Shown here: positions 29,452-44,058 of the stretch, one piece after another
Layout: every line of letters starts with the position of its first letter
How positions within the stretch are numbered: the stretch's first letter is position 1
NCBI GenBank assembly: GCA_003260075.1
Contig: QLIY01000028.1
Location: 128,937-192,936 of the forward strand
Source of the DNA: Phallusia mammillata
Lineage: Eukaryota > Chordata > Ascidiacea > Phlebobranchia > Ascidiidae
Reading direction: 5' to 3'
DNA: 64,000 nt
Translations under genes and position numbers: made by a program
Notes under the pieces: generated by a model
What the model was told of the DNA's origin: nothing
Databases searched by the model: none
Seen by the model: the letters and a program-made list of their open reading frames with translations, nothing else

Positions 29452-31955
29452 TCATACGTCAGCATGTGTGACGTCAGTACACAAGCTCACACATACGTCA
29501 TCGCTTGGTTTGTCCAGGACCGCTAGAGTGTCAAGCGACCGGTTTTCGTTGATATCGGCTTTGGTTGTAAAACTGACAGCGACGTCCTGCCGCGAAGTTT
29601 GACGTGCCGCTAGATGGCGCTCATGAGATAGCGAAGTTGAAAGCTGCTGACGTGCTTCACGAAGCGAGTCAGCTATGTTGTGAGGTCGAGCTTTAAACTC
29701 GATCGGGTGATTTTCATTCGTAAGCGCTTGTCGACGGTTAAACACGTGTCTGGAAATAGAACAATTTATTGTGAATTTAATTTGTTGAACATTCTTTAGA
29801 ACAGTATGTTATTGTCTTAACCGGAAATGCACGGGCAAAATTCAAAAAAGTATCATAAATGTATCAACACTTCTTGACAAATTTTATTTGTTTTTTAACA
29901 AACTTTGGCGGTCATTTAATTTAAGCTAAACATTATAGATACAGCGGATACAGTATAGTTAACAGCGGATATAAAACTGCAAAAGCAAAGTTCGACACCA
30001 GTACTTTAAACGTTATCTACATGTTTCGACAAGCATTGTTGGGAAGAATATAACTATCTTATATTACCTAATGATAAAAGTTTGCCCACAGCAGATGCAA
30101 AACGTTTTCTTACCTTCTTACAAACAGTGCTACACAGGCGACAAAAGCGACGAAGGCGATGCCGGCGAACACAGCGATACGAGTGACCTGATCATCGGCG
30201 CCAGCGCCCGCGGAATCGTTTATTACGATCTGTGAATCTTCACCACTGGGGCTTTCTACTGACCGAACTTTAATCCTGGTTTCACAGTTGAATCCCATTT
30301 TGCTGCTGGGGCACCTGGAATAGAAACAACACACGATGAGTCAGCTGTATTAATCCGGACCCACAGTGAGGAGACTTATTTCATAAGTTCAAGGGCCTGT
30401 TTCCTCTCGCTGTCTGTAGTTGCTGAAATAAACCAACAACTATGCGCCTCTTGTTAGCTGGCCCACAAACCGTTTTTGTGGTAGGTCACATGCGAAAAGA
30501 TGATTTACACCAAACTTGCTGCACTAAGCATTAAACACTCCCACGATATAAAATAAAAGTATCCGTTTTCTCACATCCTTCACAAATTGCCTACATAAGT
30601 TACTAACCATGTAATGCGGTTAATTGGTAGTTTGGTTTGACCCAAATTAGGTTTCGCGCCAACTCTAGTGCTGAGCTATTGAAAGCTTGAAGTGTTCGAC
30701 CAATTTAACTCTTAAGGTTTAATGAGTCAGATTGTGGCACAAACCTAGCGTCCGCTACAACCCTATATGCGATTATTCAGCTATTGAGAAGTGTGCCACC
30801 TTGGCCCTGATTCATTGGGCTGCGTCGTGGCGCTGAGTTTTCACTGTGTATCTTTGGTATGTTTTAGGCGGTTTTGACAGTTTTGATTGATGTGGTGTTA
30901 TTTTGGACAGCTTTTCGTGAAATTGATACGTCACGAAGCGATGACGTCATGAACACTGAAACATTGGGACCCATGCGGCCAATGCCAAACTTTAAGGGAG
31001 AAAGTCGCCACAACTAAATGCGCGGGCCGAAAACAACAAACGGAAAAAATCTCTTAAAATCCCGCCGATTTTAATGCATTTTCGAAATTCTCGATAAATA
31101 TCTGACAGGTAATACTTACTGGCAACGTTTTTGGGCGTAGGCATCTTGCAAGCAAATTCCAGCGTCAATGTTGCCTTTGGGATGAAAGAAACTACCACAT
31201 CTGCCCCAAAAATCTTCAGGCTCACTGCATAAAGCTTGGGGTTCCTCGTTTGTACACATTTCCGAAAAGGGTTTCGTCACATCGACTCTTATGATTGGAA
31301 TATCTTCTTGTTTCTCACACGCGTAAGCCGTCAGTTTACACAGGTTCGAAAAGTATCGTCTGTATCCGTTCTGTGGAAAGAAACAATTTGATTAGGACTT
31401 GTGGTTTTGCAGCAGAGTTGAGCAATCGGTGTTTAATAATTCATGCGTAAAAAAGTAGCTAAATGACGTAATGGCACACGGTACGGAAATGCAATTAAAC
31501 TGCTAAATCTTGTGCTTACATTTCTCGGACAAACTTTTTTGTTTGCACCGAAAAGATACAACCGTATCTTAGTCGTAATTCTTTTGTTATTACCAGCGCT
31601 ATCAAATATTTTACTTACTTTAAGAGGTCCACAGTAGTAGTTTGTGCTCCATTGTTCTTGGGTACATTTGAAGTGACATCTGCAGGTGTTGGTTAGTTTG
31701 TCGCACCAGCCACCATACTTACAACGTCCGTTCTCATCGCATTGTCGTTTAGCTGACACAGTCATTACACAAAGTACTGAAAAGCAACAAAAAAATCCAT
31801 TAACTAATTTGTCGTAAAACGAAATTGTGAAATAAACTAATTCACCAAAAAACGTTTTGAAAAAGCCCGCCAAATAAATTTCCGTATGTCGTACAAATAT
31901 TGTTGCACTCACCTAGGCAAAAAATAGCAGCACAAATGGCAAGTCTGTTGTCCAT
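29452..31955 (-). CDS. Tomoregulin-like type I membrane protein with follistatin/Kazal and EGF-like modules (316 aa)
   Basis: Complete model in five minus-strand exons: 31955-31913, 31776-31619, 31370-31120, 30314-30114, 29749-29452 (951 bases, phases consistent). Signal peptide at residues 1-23 (LAICAAIFCLVLCVMTVSA). A Cys-rich module begins CDENGRCKYGGWC, TCRCHFKC. It continues into a Kazal-like segment, YCGPLKNGYRRYFSNLCKL, TAYACEK (about 58-90). A further Cys-rich stretch ends RCQCPSSKMGFNCE (about 149-162), as in an EGF module. One membrane segment (about 195-216) follows a short acidic stalk, with a cytosolic tail of about 100 residues. The order FS/Kazal-EGF-TM resembles TMEFF/tomoregulin proteins, which modulate growth-factor signalling, but those usually have two FS modules. 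Orthology is inferred, so no symbol is given. Confidence 0.8.
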
Positions 31956-33757
31956 GTTGAGGTTGGGTTGTCTTGTGTGTTATAAATAGTTTGGTTAGCT
32001 AATCCAGCGCGCACAGAGCATTCGCTGTTTGTTCTCAGTTAGTTTGTCTGCAATGCAAGAAGGTAACATTTGTTAAGCGGCTTAAAGATGTAGCGATAAA
32101 CGCAGCCCATGAGGCCCCAAGGCTAAGGCAATCTGCAAAGCTGCTGGTATGTTGCTTTTGCAGTACTATAGCTTTGTGTATGCCTGCTACGGACTTCCTT
32201 TTCTGTACCATAACAGGGTGGTGCATTGTTCTTCACACCAGCACAATTATGCGATTTAACGGAAGCTGCATGCATTTTAATCATCGCTTCAAAATGGCTG
32301 AAGAACTGCGAAAATGTCTAACGTTCTAGGGCTAACAATGGGGTGATTGTACGTTACAATGGACAATGATATTGCTCTTATTTGGGCCTTGTCTGTGATC
32401 ATGATGGTCACATCTCAAGCCTGTTACATACCTAAGAATTTTGTGGGAAAATCCTAATAAACTATGGGCGCACTTTATATGGTTTAATGTGTAAACAGCC
32501 ATTGCGGTTAAACCTCTAGTCTGTGCGTGAATAGCGCAGCTGTGAAGTCTCAAATTAAAGCCGAACATGCCGCGTTCTCAGTCATGCGCGTAATATGTAC
32601 CACGTGGCTTAGGATAGGATGGTCTGCATTGCTTGGTAAGGGTTGAACTTTCTTATTTTACAAACAGGCGCCATGAAGTCATAATTACCGCCGGTACCTA
32701 ATTAAGGTTTTGTTAATTGCGCCTTGATAACTTCCTTTCAAGGAAGGCCAGACAGAGTTTCTTGGCCACAATCACACGTCAACAAGACAATTCAATGCAT
32801 CCTATTCTATGGTCCTACGTGAAATGCACGATGTTTCCCTAATTAAGCGAAATGAACTCAATTTAAGCGCACTGCATTGATTTCTAATATACTAGCTTTG
32901 GCCTGACTCTTTGAAACTTCGTAATTGATACGTTTGTTTTGCTTTTTAGGCAACGAAATTTTCTTTGAACACGTTTTTTCCTGAAAGCCTAATTCAAAGC
33001 TTGGTTCACTTAAGAACAAGTTTTAAATCCTTGTTTCACCTTGCTCTGGTGTTGCCGAGCTTTCGACTGACGATTATCACCATCGGCGCTGCTCTTAAAA
33101 AGCTGCTTGCTAGGAGAGACGAAAGGAAAAAAGGGGAAAATGCTGCAGTCGCTTTTGGTAAGTTACGTTGATGATTTCGGATGGCAATGTATGAGAAAAG
33201 TTCTACGACATTGCCCGTGAAAATGCGGTTTTAGATTCGGAAGTGTTGGCAGAGAATTCTGCGACTAATCGGACGTTGATCTCAACCGCATAGTCGCCGG
33301 GACTTTTTAACTTTGCGACTCGACTGTTTTATCTTGACACGTATCTTCAGACTGTCGCATTTGCTAGTTGCGGTTCGACCGTAACCTCGACCAGTATTCA
33401 ACTCTGTCGTCTGCATGTCGTTTTTAGGCTTGCAAGTATGCATTCGGTTTGCATTGCGTCATAATTACAACAGCGGTTTCTTGGATACGGTCGGTTTACG
33501 ACGGGTAACTGAACCCGAACATCCCGTTTGCACTATTTTGGGGTTGGTGATGTGATTCGTACGTTTTGGGGTACAGTGCGCAAAATGATTGCGTGTTACC
33601 CTATAAACTGTAACCTTCAGAACGCAACATTTTGTAACGCTTATTATATTGAAAAACGAGTCGAATTGCCCAAACCTTTATTGGGCCCGTATGTATATTT
33701 GTTGACAAAAGTTTTGAAAATCTGCTATTTCAATAGCATTGTGGTCATTTATGTTGT

Positions 33758-33821
33758 GGCAGTTTGTTCATTATATTATGGCAGTTTGTTCATTATATTA
33801 TGGCAGTTTGTTCATTATATT
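33758..33821. repeat. 22-bp tandem repeat, about three copies
   Basis: Two full and one nearly full copy of a unit starting GGCAGTTTGTTCATTATATT, in direct perfect succession. Confidence 0.9.
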
Positions 33822-36800
33822 TTCCTCAAGAATTTTAATAATAGTTCTTTAAATAAACAATTTATAAATTTCCAGGGGTCAATTCAACTAGCATTGTTGT
33901 ATTGGGCATGTTATTGCTGTCGGCACTATTCTTATCTTTAAATGTAAAGATAAACTCCAGACTCTTACCCGGCACCCTTAGTTAAACCACACAAGATAGC
34001 AGAAACATACGTAGAAATAGTTTCGACTGCTGTTCGGGTGCAATATTGACATTTCATGTTTACGTCTTACAACCTGACATTATTTCTGCTGTCGCGAACT
34101 TTTAAACATGACTGGTTTATTTTGCCAGTGACGTTACGTTTACAAGTTTGTTGATGCTCTTTTGAAAGCTAAATTCAATCGTTTTTTTCGGGTATTTGTC
34201 ACAAAATGATTATTGCAAAATTGTGAAGTGTTTTAAGTGGGTTGTGTACAGGTATGAAACACAACTTCCCGACATTCAAGGCATATGATAAAATTAACTT
34301 AAGTTTTTTGTTGAAAGGCTGTCTGATTTTGTGCAAAACATATGAATCATGTAAGTCCAAGCAGAAATATACTCAGTGTATATGATTATAGACAGGAAAG
34401 TTTCAGTTAAATTTTCACAGACAACTTTTGACAATTCCCCAAAAGTCATATGAAACTTTCTGGACAGCATCACCATTATTGCACTAGGAAATTTTTTGGG
34501 TTGACAATTGGCACGCATTCCGTCCAACGTCTAGCACAATCCAGTCGTCAAATTTTTGGCTGCAAGTGACTTACAGTTGAACTATTTCGTCAGTCTGTGT
34601 GATTCAGTTTTCGAACACTCTTCCGGCGTCTATCCTCTGATGAAGTGTGTTGTGTAAAGAATTTTCCCGGCCACAATTTGCTTGTTTATTTCAAATGTTC
34701 TGCGTTTTCAGACTTTGCGCACGTGGTATAAGACTGAAACGCACTTCTGTCTTATCACAAGACCCTCCCGAAGCCGTACGCACTGTCGCCTTTTAAATGC
34801 GACGATTGAGACTCTGCAGGTTCAGGGTGTCGGTTTCCCTACTCGTGCCGAGCATCACGACTCGCCTTCGCACTTTATCACCGTCCTCCCACCAACAGCT
34901 ATCGATAATCATTCATCTTGACCACCCGAGGAGTTTGAATCCAGGGAGTGTATTGTAGCTAAATATTATATTGAAGGTCATGACCACTGCCACGTTGATA
35001 TTGAGAAGAGATCTTTTGCTTTTTTATGATACATGGAAGGGCGTGAATCTGTAGCCCTAAAGTTTATTGACGTTTGTATTTGAAATTAAAACATGTAAAT
35101 GAAACAGTTGATCCTTCGGTATGCTTGGTGTTGGTGGGTAAAAATATATTTTACTTTTGCACATTTCTCCTATTATTGCAAAACTACATTGCAAATTTAA
35201 GTCCTGTTATTTGCATACAGAGGCTGTTATCAACCAAATTCTAACATACCTTTCCACAACCTAAAATGCTTGGAAGTTCTGAACTTTTTTATCGAACGAA
35301 AAGTAACACAACTTAACACGATGCCAAAAATGTCGCCTAGACGCACTAAAAACATATGCAACCACTCTCCCAAATGGGGCAAGTAATTAAACAGAATTTC
35401 AGTGGAGCGGCGGTAGCCGACATGTGGCGATTTGACCCGAGCGACCTGGCGTTCGCACCCGGCATTTTCAGACTGTTTTGACCGCCTTTAAGTCTGATTG
35501 ATTGCGTTCATGTGTGGTTTGTTCGTAGATAGTGTCTTTGCGTGCTTCGTCCAAATCACCGATTCGGCTACCGGTGCCGCATGACTTTACGAAATGCGCT
35601 ATAATTAACCGCAGGACCGAATTCGGACGTATAAAGAATCTTTCTCTTATCTTACTGCGTATGTTTGACCTTTCGCACTGCGGATTAATCCCTTGTTAGT
35701 AATATCAGCTGGCTTCTGTCTGTTTCAATACCAGCTGTCTTATGTCTGTTTCGTAGGACATAGTTGTATCATACTGTCCGTAAACGACATAAAAATATAC
35801 CCGTTTATAAGGTGTCGAAACGGTAACTTTTGTGTTTTAGCCTACAATTGCGTCAAAATGTTGTATTTTAATACTTCCACAGTACTACAAATAAGTGGGT
35901 TATTTGCAATTTATGTTGTGCACTTTTGAATTTACGTGTAGCCTTCCGAATTGTTTTTTTCACGTTATTTAATCACATAATCACAACACAATGAACAAAA
36001 CCCTGCTTTAAACCACACAGCAATCAACTCTTGGCCACAAAACCCATCTTAGTAACTTGCAATTACAGATCTCACACAGTCCAACATCCTGCCATTAGCT
36101 CTGTGTATGATATGATACCAACCCTTGGGAGTTGACGATGGTCGAAACTATAACAAGCTCCCGATTGAAGAGTACATGCAAATTCGTCGCACCAAGAATG
36201 CTTTATAATAACCGGCTTGTGTCAAGGGATGTGGTTTTTGTAATAGGCCTAATTACATTAAGCGCGTGAACGCTCACAATATTGAGGGTTCTCTTTCCAT
36301 AATTGCGCTACTTGGCTTTAAAAACATTGTTTCGTTTTTGTGGTAATTGTCCGAAGGTGATTAGCTCATCACGTTGTACAAAGGCGCGCTCGTTACCTAA
36401 AGCATGATTACACAGCCGACAAAAGCATTAAAACCAATTGGAGTTAATAATCCATTGTTCAGTCGCATCTTTATAACCAATCAGGCGCACGTTTAAATAT
36501 TTTTGGGTGCTTGATGCACCTGGCCAAATAAATGAAGTAAGACTTGGTCTTGACCGTTCAGTCACCTTTAAGAGGACTCAACCTCGTTGGATTGTTTGTG
36601 TTTATTTTAGCGGTGTGCTCTGGTGTGAATGACAAGGTGGAAACCATGGCAAGTGTAGGCTGTGGGAGTTATTACATGACCAGTCGTTTCCACTTAAAAT
36701 GTCCGCCGCAAGCTTGATAGTTAATAATGTTACCTTATCAATTCTGTGCTACACCTTTATGGCTTCACTTTTTTCAGGCGAAAATTGCTTACAATAGATA

Positions 36801-37249
36801 TTGAGAAAACGACACTACAGACAAAATAGGCGTGATGCCATTTTGGTCATAAAACGTTGAGATGACTTCGTAACTGTTAAAGGTGGTGACCTCGACCAAC
36901 ACTAAACACGGCAACACTCCTTTGTGAAGTCAGTTTGCTTTGGTTTTGCCTTCTACTTGTTTTACCTCAGAAGGCTGCGGTGATTAACAACCTAGGGCTT
37001 CGGTCTTGAGACGATGGAATGCGGATTTGAAAAGGTCGCCTGGCATTTACACAGGAAGATCGTATTACCCACGGACACTAACAGCTTTGTGGCTGCGAAT
37101 TCGTCCAACATGTAGCGATGATTCTAGAGCCCGTGGTACCGAAATTGCGCAAATCTGTTTTATATTTCACTTCGTACCTGGGAAACAAACCTGTTCCTAA
37201 CGCTGGCTTTCTTGAATCGTACGTGGCGGTTTCGATCAAGCGTGTTTAG

Positions 37250-37642
37250 GGTAAAGCGCTCGAACACCTCATGTTTGCTGATGTTACAGTAAAAAAAACC
37301 GATGTGTGTTCAGCGGAAAGTTTTCTGGTCAGATTTTAGAAGATTACGATTGTATGCAAGATTTCCTCTTTTGATAAGTATAAATACTGCATTATTTTAG
37401 ACTAGAAACCAAATTGCCTTCAGTAGTGGCGTTCACATCCACCCCCCCCCCGGTAAAGCGCTCGAACACCTCATGTTTGCTGATGTTACAGTAAAAAAAC
37501 CCGATGTGTGTTCAGCGGAAAGTTTTTTGGTCAGATTTTAGAAGATTACGATTGTATGCAAGATTTCCTCTTCTGATAAGTATAAATACTGCATTATTTT
37601 AGACTAGAAACCAAATTGCCGTCAGTAGTGGCGTTCACATCC
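37250..37642. repeat. Allelic-looking direct repeat around a 10-C tract
   Basis: 37250-37441 and 37452-37642 are near-identical, starting GGTAAAGCGCTCGAACACC, with about 1-2% differences. They are separated by ten C at 37442-37451. Confidence 0.85.
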
Positions 37643-40167
37643 TATTCACATAAACTGACCTTTTGTAAACATCACCAAAATTGCAGTCGGACGCCGAAAA
37701 ATTTTGCATATCGAAACCTTTTAAAACATGTTATTTTCTGCTATCACACGGGCGTGCTGAACGATTGTAGTAACGACTTTTTGTAGTATGCACATGAGCA
37801 TTGTCCAAAGAACCCATAATCTTGGTCAGCATCTGCGGTGGAAAAGTGAGTTAATCGACCGATACATGATGGTTACATCACCGAACCAGTGCCAGCACTT
37901 TAAACTGAAGAGATTGGTTGTTTTTGACCACATAAGTGCCGGCACTAAAGTGTTGGTTGTATAATGTTGTGGGTTGATCGGACAGTCGTGTCATTATTGT
38001 CACTTGAAGAAGGCGATGGTGTAGGCTCAAAGGGAGAAAAGCGGCGGTATTTTATGTGGGAAAACTTTTATCTTTTTTTGTGATAATATCGTTTGCGGCG
38101 CATAACATTTTGCCTTTACTTTTCTCAAGTTTATTGTCAAATAAGCCACTTATTTGCTTTATTGTTGGCTATGTAATCAATGCATAACAGTCCTTTTGAA
38201 TCCAAGTCTTTTGATAAAGTTAATTAACACAAACTGAGTAATGAACTAGTAAACAACGTTGTCACACTAATGACAGATTTATTAGCACAGGACACAGGTT
38301 TTAAATAATTTATTTTTTTACACTATGACCTTTATTTAATGAATATTGTAAACCACATATTTAAAACCGGTTGGTTGCTTCAGACAACGCCGCTTTATTG
38401 TTGCCAAGTTGATCTTCGTCACGTTGAAATATATATCCGCAGTTAATGAATAAACCTTTATCAATGCCATCAGTGTCTCTAGTCACTCGCTCTTTTTCCT
38501 ACTGTTGCCTGTATTAGAATAGTAGTTAAACTTCCCATACGACGACCCGGTGATAAAGTACATTCTTCGGCATTAAGTCTAAATCCAGCACCATTCACTA
38601 TTTGGTCTTCAACGCGACCAAAGTTAGAAATCTGCATCATTCTCTTGGTGTACATGGATTGAATTTTGTGTTTTTCTGTTGTACTGGTTCAAACAAGCAG
38701 GTATGTTGTAATGATCGACATAATAATATAAGGTTAACCACTATACCTAATCATCGTATCCCGAACTGGTTCCCAATGTCTGAATCATGTTTTGAGCGCC
38801 TGGATTTAACACAGCCTCGAATATTAACACTGACACTGTTGTCTGATCTTACTAAAGACTTTAAGTTGCAATTATTATTATCTTGCGTTTCGTGCGGCGA
38901 TTATATGGATTTGTTACAGTAGTTTCGTAGATTAGGACTGATCCTGTAATACATAATACGTGTTTAGTCATCGGCGAAATACCAAAATGTTGTTAAGTTT
39001 TTGTTTTGTGTACGGTAAAATAAATACAAATGACTAAATATGTTTCGTAGTAAGAACTTGAACAAAAAACACTTCACGTAGAAACTTTTCTTTTTCTAAC
39101 TTAAAATAATTTCTAGAATTCATGGAAATTTTAATTACAGAGTGTCACATCTAAAAGTAGGCTCTGACCGTGTTGGGTTTTTACTTTTATTATTTTACTG
39201 ATGCTTGTGTTTCAAAAATATATTGACTTGTTTCTCGTTACTTTCGATTCTATTTTTGCTGTTGGTACATATTTTATCATTTTTTAACCTCACAGGGTTG
39301 ATAATATTACTTTTGGCTTCACGAACAAAAGTCCCATTTTTTCGCAAATCTTATTCCACACACGGTTTTCCGCGTTCGTCCTGTAATTACTTTGGGCAGA
39401 ACCGAAAATGTTAGGTTTCGGCCTCGATTCCCGGTCAAATTCCGTGTAATTTTGATTGAAACATTAACTGGTGACGACTGTTGGACATGATTACGACGAT
39501 TTAACATTGAGCCATTTGCTTGACAAGATGTTACACCCAGACAAAGTGCTTTGTTCGAAATTAACTTTTGTCATTTTTGTGCGAATTCACATGAAGTTTA
39601 AGGTTAAGTTTTATTTCTGGATACAAGTTTAAAGTTTATAGTCAAATCATTTAGTTCCCTGGCGCCACTTTACCAGCAACTAAATCCATATTAATAAACG
39701 ATTTCCCGCGGTCTTTTGTAAAGACATTGCGTCTTATCGTCTACCAAAGTTTTCGCATTACATGCGTGTTGACGTACGGTTATCACCAGAGGTGATATTT
39801 GCAAAAGGACAATAAACTTCTAACTTGGTTGTACAAAACCCCCGTTTGTTTGCATAAATTCGACTTATTTCTTGTCCTTCTTATGCCAAGTCATAAAATC
39901 TTTTTTTTTGAACTTGGCTTTACTATAAACGCGTTTCTCTTATGATAAGTAACCAATTCTGATTATTATTTGCTCATAGAGAAAAAATAGCGAGTTTACG
40001 AACATCACACCAGTTGCATCCATTTAAGGCAGACCAAGAGACGCGCATATTGTTTTGATATCAACAGAGTCTAATGAAAGACTCGCGTTTTTGCCACGCG
40101 GGTGTGTCATTGTGATATTGTCACCCCAAACAACATCGCATGACAGATATGCCCCTCTGCTCGACCC

Positions 40168-40168
<1 letters not shown>

Positions 40169-40231
<63 letters not shown>
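40169..40231. other. 63-C homopolymer, probable sized gap
   Basis: Sixty-three consecutive C with no flanking duplication. This resembles the 97-C tract in CFAP96 and is probably a gap placeholder rather than natural sequence. Confidence 0.6.
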
Positions 40232-40233
<2 letters not shown>

Positions 40234-43052
40234 CTCGTCATGTGATAATGACCCACTTAATAATCACAATCAGGGAAAATACCGGGGTTTTATTTCTTGA
40301 GTCAATTCCCAACAATTTATTGCTTTCTATCATAACCCAAGCAATTAAGTCATGTATACTCGACTAATTCGTCCCCCAAAACGTGTGCAGTAGTTTTTGA
40401 ACAGTAGATAGATTTTGGATGATGTTATACACGTACAATTTTATTTTATTTTCCAAGGGACGTCTTTGCGAGCGATTTGTTTAAAAAACTATAGTCGTAG
40501 GAAATAATCAGCCGTAGTTTTATCGGCTGGTAAAAAAAAACTTACAAATTTGTGTACAAAATCATTTTATTCTTTGTATTTCTTTGCTTCTTAGTTCTTA
40601 CTACCGGTTTCAAAAGAATGAAAACAGCACGCAGATCAAAAACCTTTAAAAACCAGCACAAAAATTCGGATCAGGCCATTATCGTGGGGGAACACCCTGA
40701 TTTGTGAATACCCATCTCTTAGTCTCAACACATAGACTGCAAAAATGTCAGTTCAGATTCTGAGTAATTGTAGCATTCCAGGTTAAGTGAGTTGTTCCGC
40801 CGAATGCCCTGACTCAACCGGGAATAGCGGCCAGTTGCAGGACGTCGGTTTGGTGCTTATTCACGCTGTCCAGCCGCCGTACAAACCCACAAGACTTGCC
40901 TTGCCACCGGGGTTAAATCCTTCATAGTTTAACGGAATCACGGACGGCTCGGTCGGCGAAAATTAGGCGCGGTATTTCGAGTCATTGCCAACGGGTTGGT
41001 ATTTCGTCTTGTTTTGCCTTACCATGTAAAGTTGCCTTTAAACACGTGTTTGCATCGTGTGATGAGTTGATCTTATTGTGGTTAACTTTATTTGGTCCCG
41101 AGTATGTTCGAGGTCGTGCAAGCGTTATTGTTGTCAACACAGGATGCGTTTGTTATTTCTGTTGAACCGGATCAACAACTCTCCTAAATATTCGTTAATA
41201 AATCCACTAAAAGGGTTTGGGCGAAAAAAATTTCATTACCATATTACAATGGGAACTTGATATACTCAACGTTTTCATTTCCTTTTCCAATATACTCAAC
41301 AATATTAAACTCGGTTCTGCGTGTAGTCCTTATTCTTAATCTTAATTTAGCAAACACACTTGTCGTATGTTGTACCAACTCGAGTCAACGTCGTTTTAAC
41401 GTCTTCATATTTGGCCTGGCGTAAATGATTTTAAAAAGCATTTTTTGCCGATTACGAGTAAATAAAGCAGTTTAATGCCTAAATGCGGTTCCATGGTAAT
41501 TTACCAAATTAGCAAACCACAACTAGACGTATTTTGCACTCGCGTATGCAATAAACCGTGTAATTGCGTCAAATGAGCGTCTGTAACCCGTAACAGTAGT
41601 AGTAATGCGGTTGTCACAAAAACGCGTGGCGTTGGGCTTGGTTTTCCACTGAATGGCGGTCAACCGAGGCATACGACTCGTCTGCAGAAAATTTGCACGC
41701 TCCTGCACCCGAATATAACAGAGGGACAAGGTTACAGGTTTTAAACACTTGAAGCGGGTTAGCAGGTGTGCAGATGGTCTAAAGACCGGGCGTGTTTTAC
41801 GGTTAGTTGCGTTTTAAAAAAATCTTTTTGTCCAATGACAGCTCTAGAAAATTCCTTCTGATAATCCAGTGACCCTATTTGACTTGTGATTTTTTAAACG
41901 CTTAGGGCAATTGGTTCGCAGTCACCAAACAGACTTGGAATTGCCAAAAATTTGCGTTTTAGAAGAATTTTTGTGTCATATGTATAGGACAATACCTTTT
42001 ATGGTGCGGCTTAGAAATTATTTTATTCAAGTTTAATTTAGCTCCACAGTTAGACTCAAGAACACAAATTTGACGTCAATACCGCAACGTAAAACCAATT
42101 CCTAACCGGTCACACAGTTTGCGTAGACTGCAAGGCAAGAAGTGACTTTCTCCTAAATCGCTGTGCAGACTATCAACAAACATAACAACACGCTTGTCTA
42201 TCAGACGTCTTTCGAAGCTTTTTTTGAATTTCCGAAATAGTCAACAAAATCTAAGACCATTTAACCACCTGATGTGTATTTTTTATATGGAACGATGTTA
42301 GTTCCTGATAATACTTTTATAACGTTGATGGTTGGTTATGCTTGTAGCAAACATTATTGATGTATGTTATCATGAGAATGAGATACAAATTGTTTTTGGA
42401 AATTAAAACCTAATTGAAAAATCGCAAACATCCCTGTGCATTTTACTGTAAATGCCGCCTAAAATAATTCTGTTCCTTTTGTTTTAAAATTCAATTCATT
42501 ACTTTAAAAGAAACGTTCAAAACTCATAACATTTTCACAGTGTTATTCATGTTAAAAACTTTTCGACACATAAATTTGACATCATTAATAGCACTATATT
42601 CCTTTGTCAAGCCTGTTTATTAAAGAGTTGTATTTCGGGCTGGGCATTTTGGGGTCGGGTTCGGACTTTAGTTTAATGAGACAGCTACTGATTTATTCTG
42701 ACTCTGATTCTTTGTAACGTAAAGGGTTAGATTAGGCATTTCGTGTATTTAAGAATACATTATTTATACAAAATGACTAGATGAGTGCTTTTTATTACAA
42801 ATTAGATTTTAATTGCAAATTTTCCTCTGACGATCGACAAACATCTTTTTCAGTTAAACCAATCGAGTATCTTTAGTCTTTTTGCTTTGAATTCCGCAGC
42901 TTGAATTCCAATCGCGCGCAAGCGCACAACTATTTGCCAACAAACGTCGCTATGGGAAATTCGGTTTCGACTTCCCCTTAGCAAACAAAACAGCGCGCGC
43001 GACCCAGTATGACGTAACAGGTGTCATGTTTTACCTGTGGTGCCCGGTTTCA

Positions 43053-43062
43053 CCATATAAGG
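43053..43062 (+). promoter_or_regulatory. CArG-box-like or TATA-like sequence
   Basis: CCATATAAGG is a perfect CC(A/T)6GG match and also contains a TATA-like core. It lies in a short, more GC-rich stretch with TGACGTAA at about 43010. No downstream gene was recognised, so it may be chance. Confidence 0.2.
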
Positions 43063-43458
43063 AGTCCCGACCTCGTCATTATGCTGTAGGCGAACGAAAC
43101 AATGAGTAACAATTTTAACGTGGAGCGAGAGAGTGATTGACAGCGGGTTGCGAATGTGTGAAGTGGGCTGCGGAAAAAAGCGTCCCTCTGTTGACTCAGT
43201 TTAAACATCCGATAGTAAAAGGGACCGTAGTGTGTACAAAATAGCTGTTGTTTGTCCTGTGATAACTACCAGTAATATATACAGATTTATTTGCGGTTAA
43301 TGGAGCTGTCCCATCCCTTTCCCTTTGACCAATCCAGAAGTGACTCGACCGCTTATGTCGATATATACGGTGCTGAGCTTCAGGGATTTTTACTCATTTC
43401 TATTTACGACTTTGGTGAACTATTTTTATGCGTGTGTGGTCGGTGATCCCCCTTCGTG

Positions 43459-43961
43459 TCATGGTTCATATCGGTTTTTGGTTTTGCGATTTAGTATCTT
43501 TGTCTATTGCTTAAGGTGATAGAGAGATTGTGGGTTTGATGTTGCTTGACTTATCGTTGCCAAAATATACTGCCGGATTGTTATCATTTTAAGGCCCTTT
43601 GGAGTTCCTGTTTTTAATGCCAGAAAATGTATGGGATTTTTATTGAACCTACACTGTTAATTAGGTGTTACTCCAAGTATTCCTTTTGAATAATAACCAA
43701 AAGCCCCCCCCCCTCATGGTTCATATCGGTTTTTGGTTTTGCGATTGAGTATCTTGTCGATGGCTTAAGGTGATAGAGAGATTGTGGGTTTGATGTTGCT
43801 TGACGTATCCTTGCCAAAATATACTGCCCGATTGTAATCATTTTAAGGCCCTTTGCAGTTCCTGTTTTTAATGCCAGAAAATGTATGGGCTTTTTATTGA
43901 ACCTACACTACTGTTAATCAGGTGTTACTCCAAGTATTCCATTTGAATAATAACCAAAACA
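43459..43961. repeat. Allelic-looking direct repeat around a 10-C tract
   Basis: 43459-43703 and 43714-43961 are near copies starting TCATGGTTCATATCGG, with several substitutions and small indels. They are separated by ten C at 43704-43713. Confidence 0.85.
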
Positions 43962-44058
43962 TGCTTTGGTGCTCAGGTAAAACATGAAACTGTTTTTTCA
44001 AACTATAATACGGTATTACACCAACACCAGAACCCATTCATTGAAAGATAATGATAAG

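Noticed and set aside
33085-33161. Possible 5' exon ending at a GTAAGT donor
   Set aside because: The donor is good, but no downstream exon in phase could be identified, so no gene is claimed.
33528-33941. 137-aa plus-strand frame
   Set aside because: Part of it is the 22-bp tandem repeat read through; no domain or splice context.
40055-40367. Two overlapping polyproline frames
   Set aside because: Both are translations of the 63-C tract at 40169-40231; no supported gene surrounds it.
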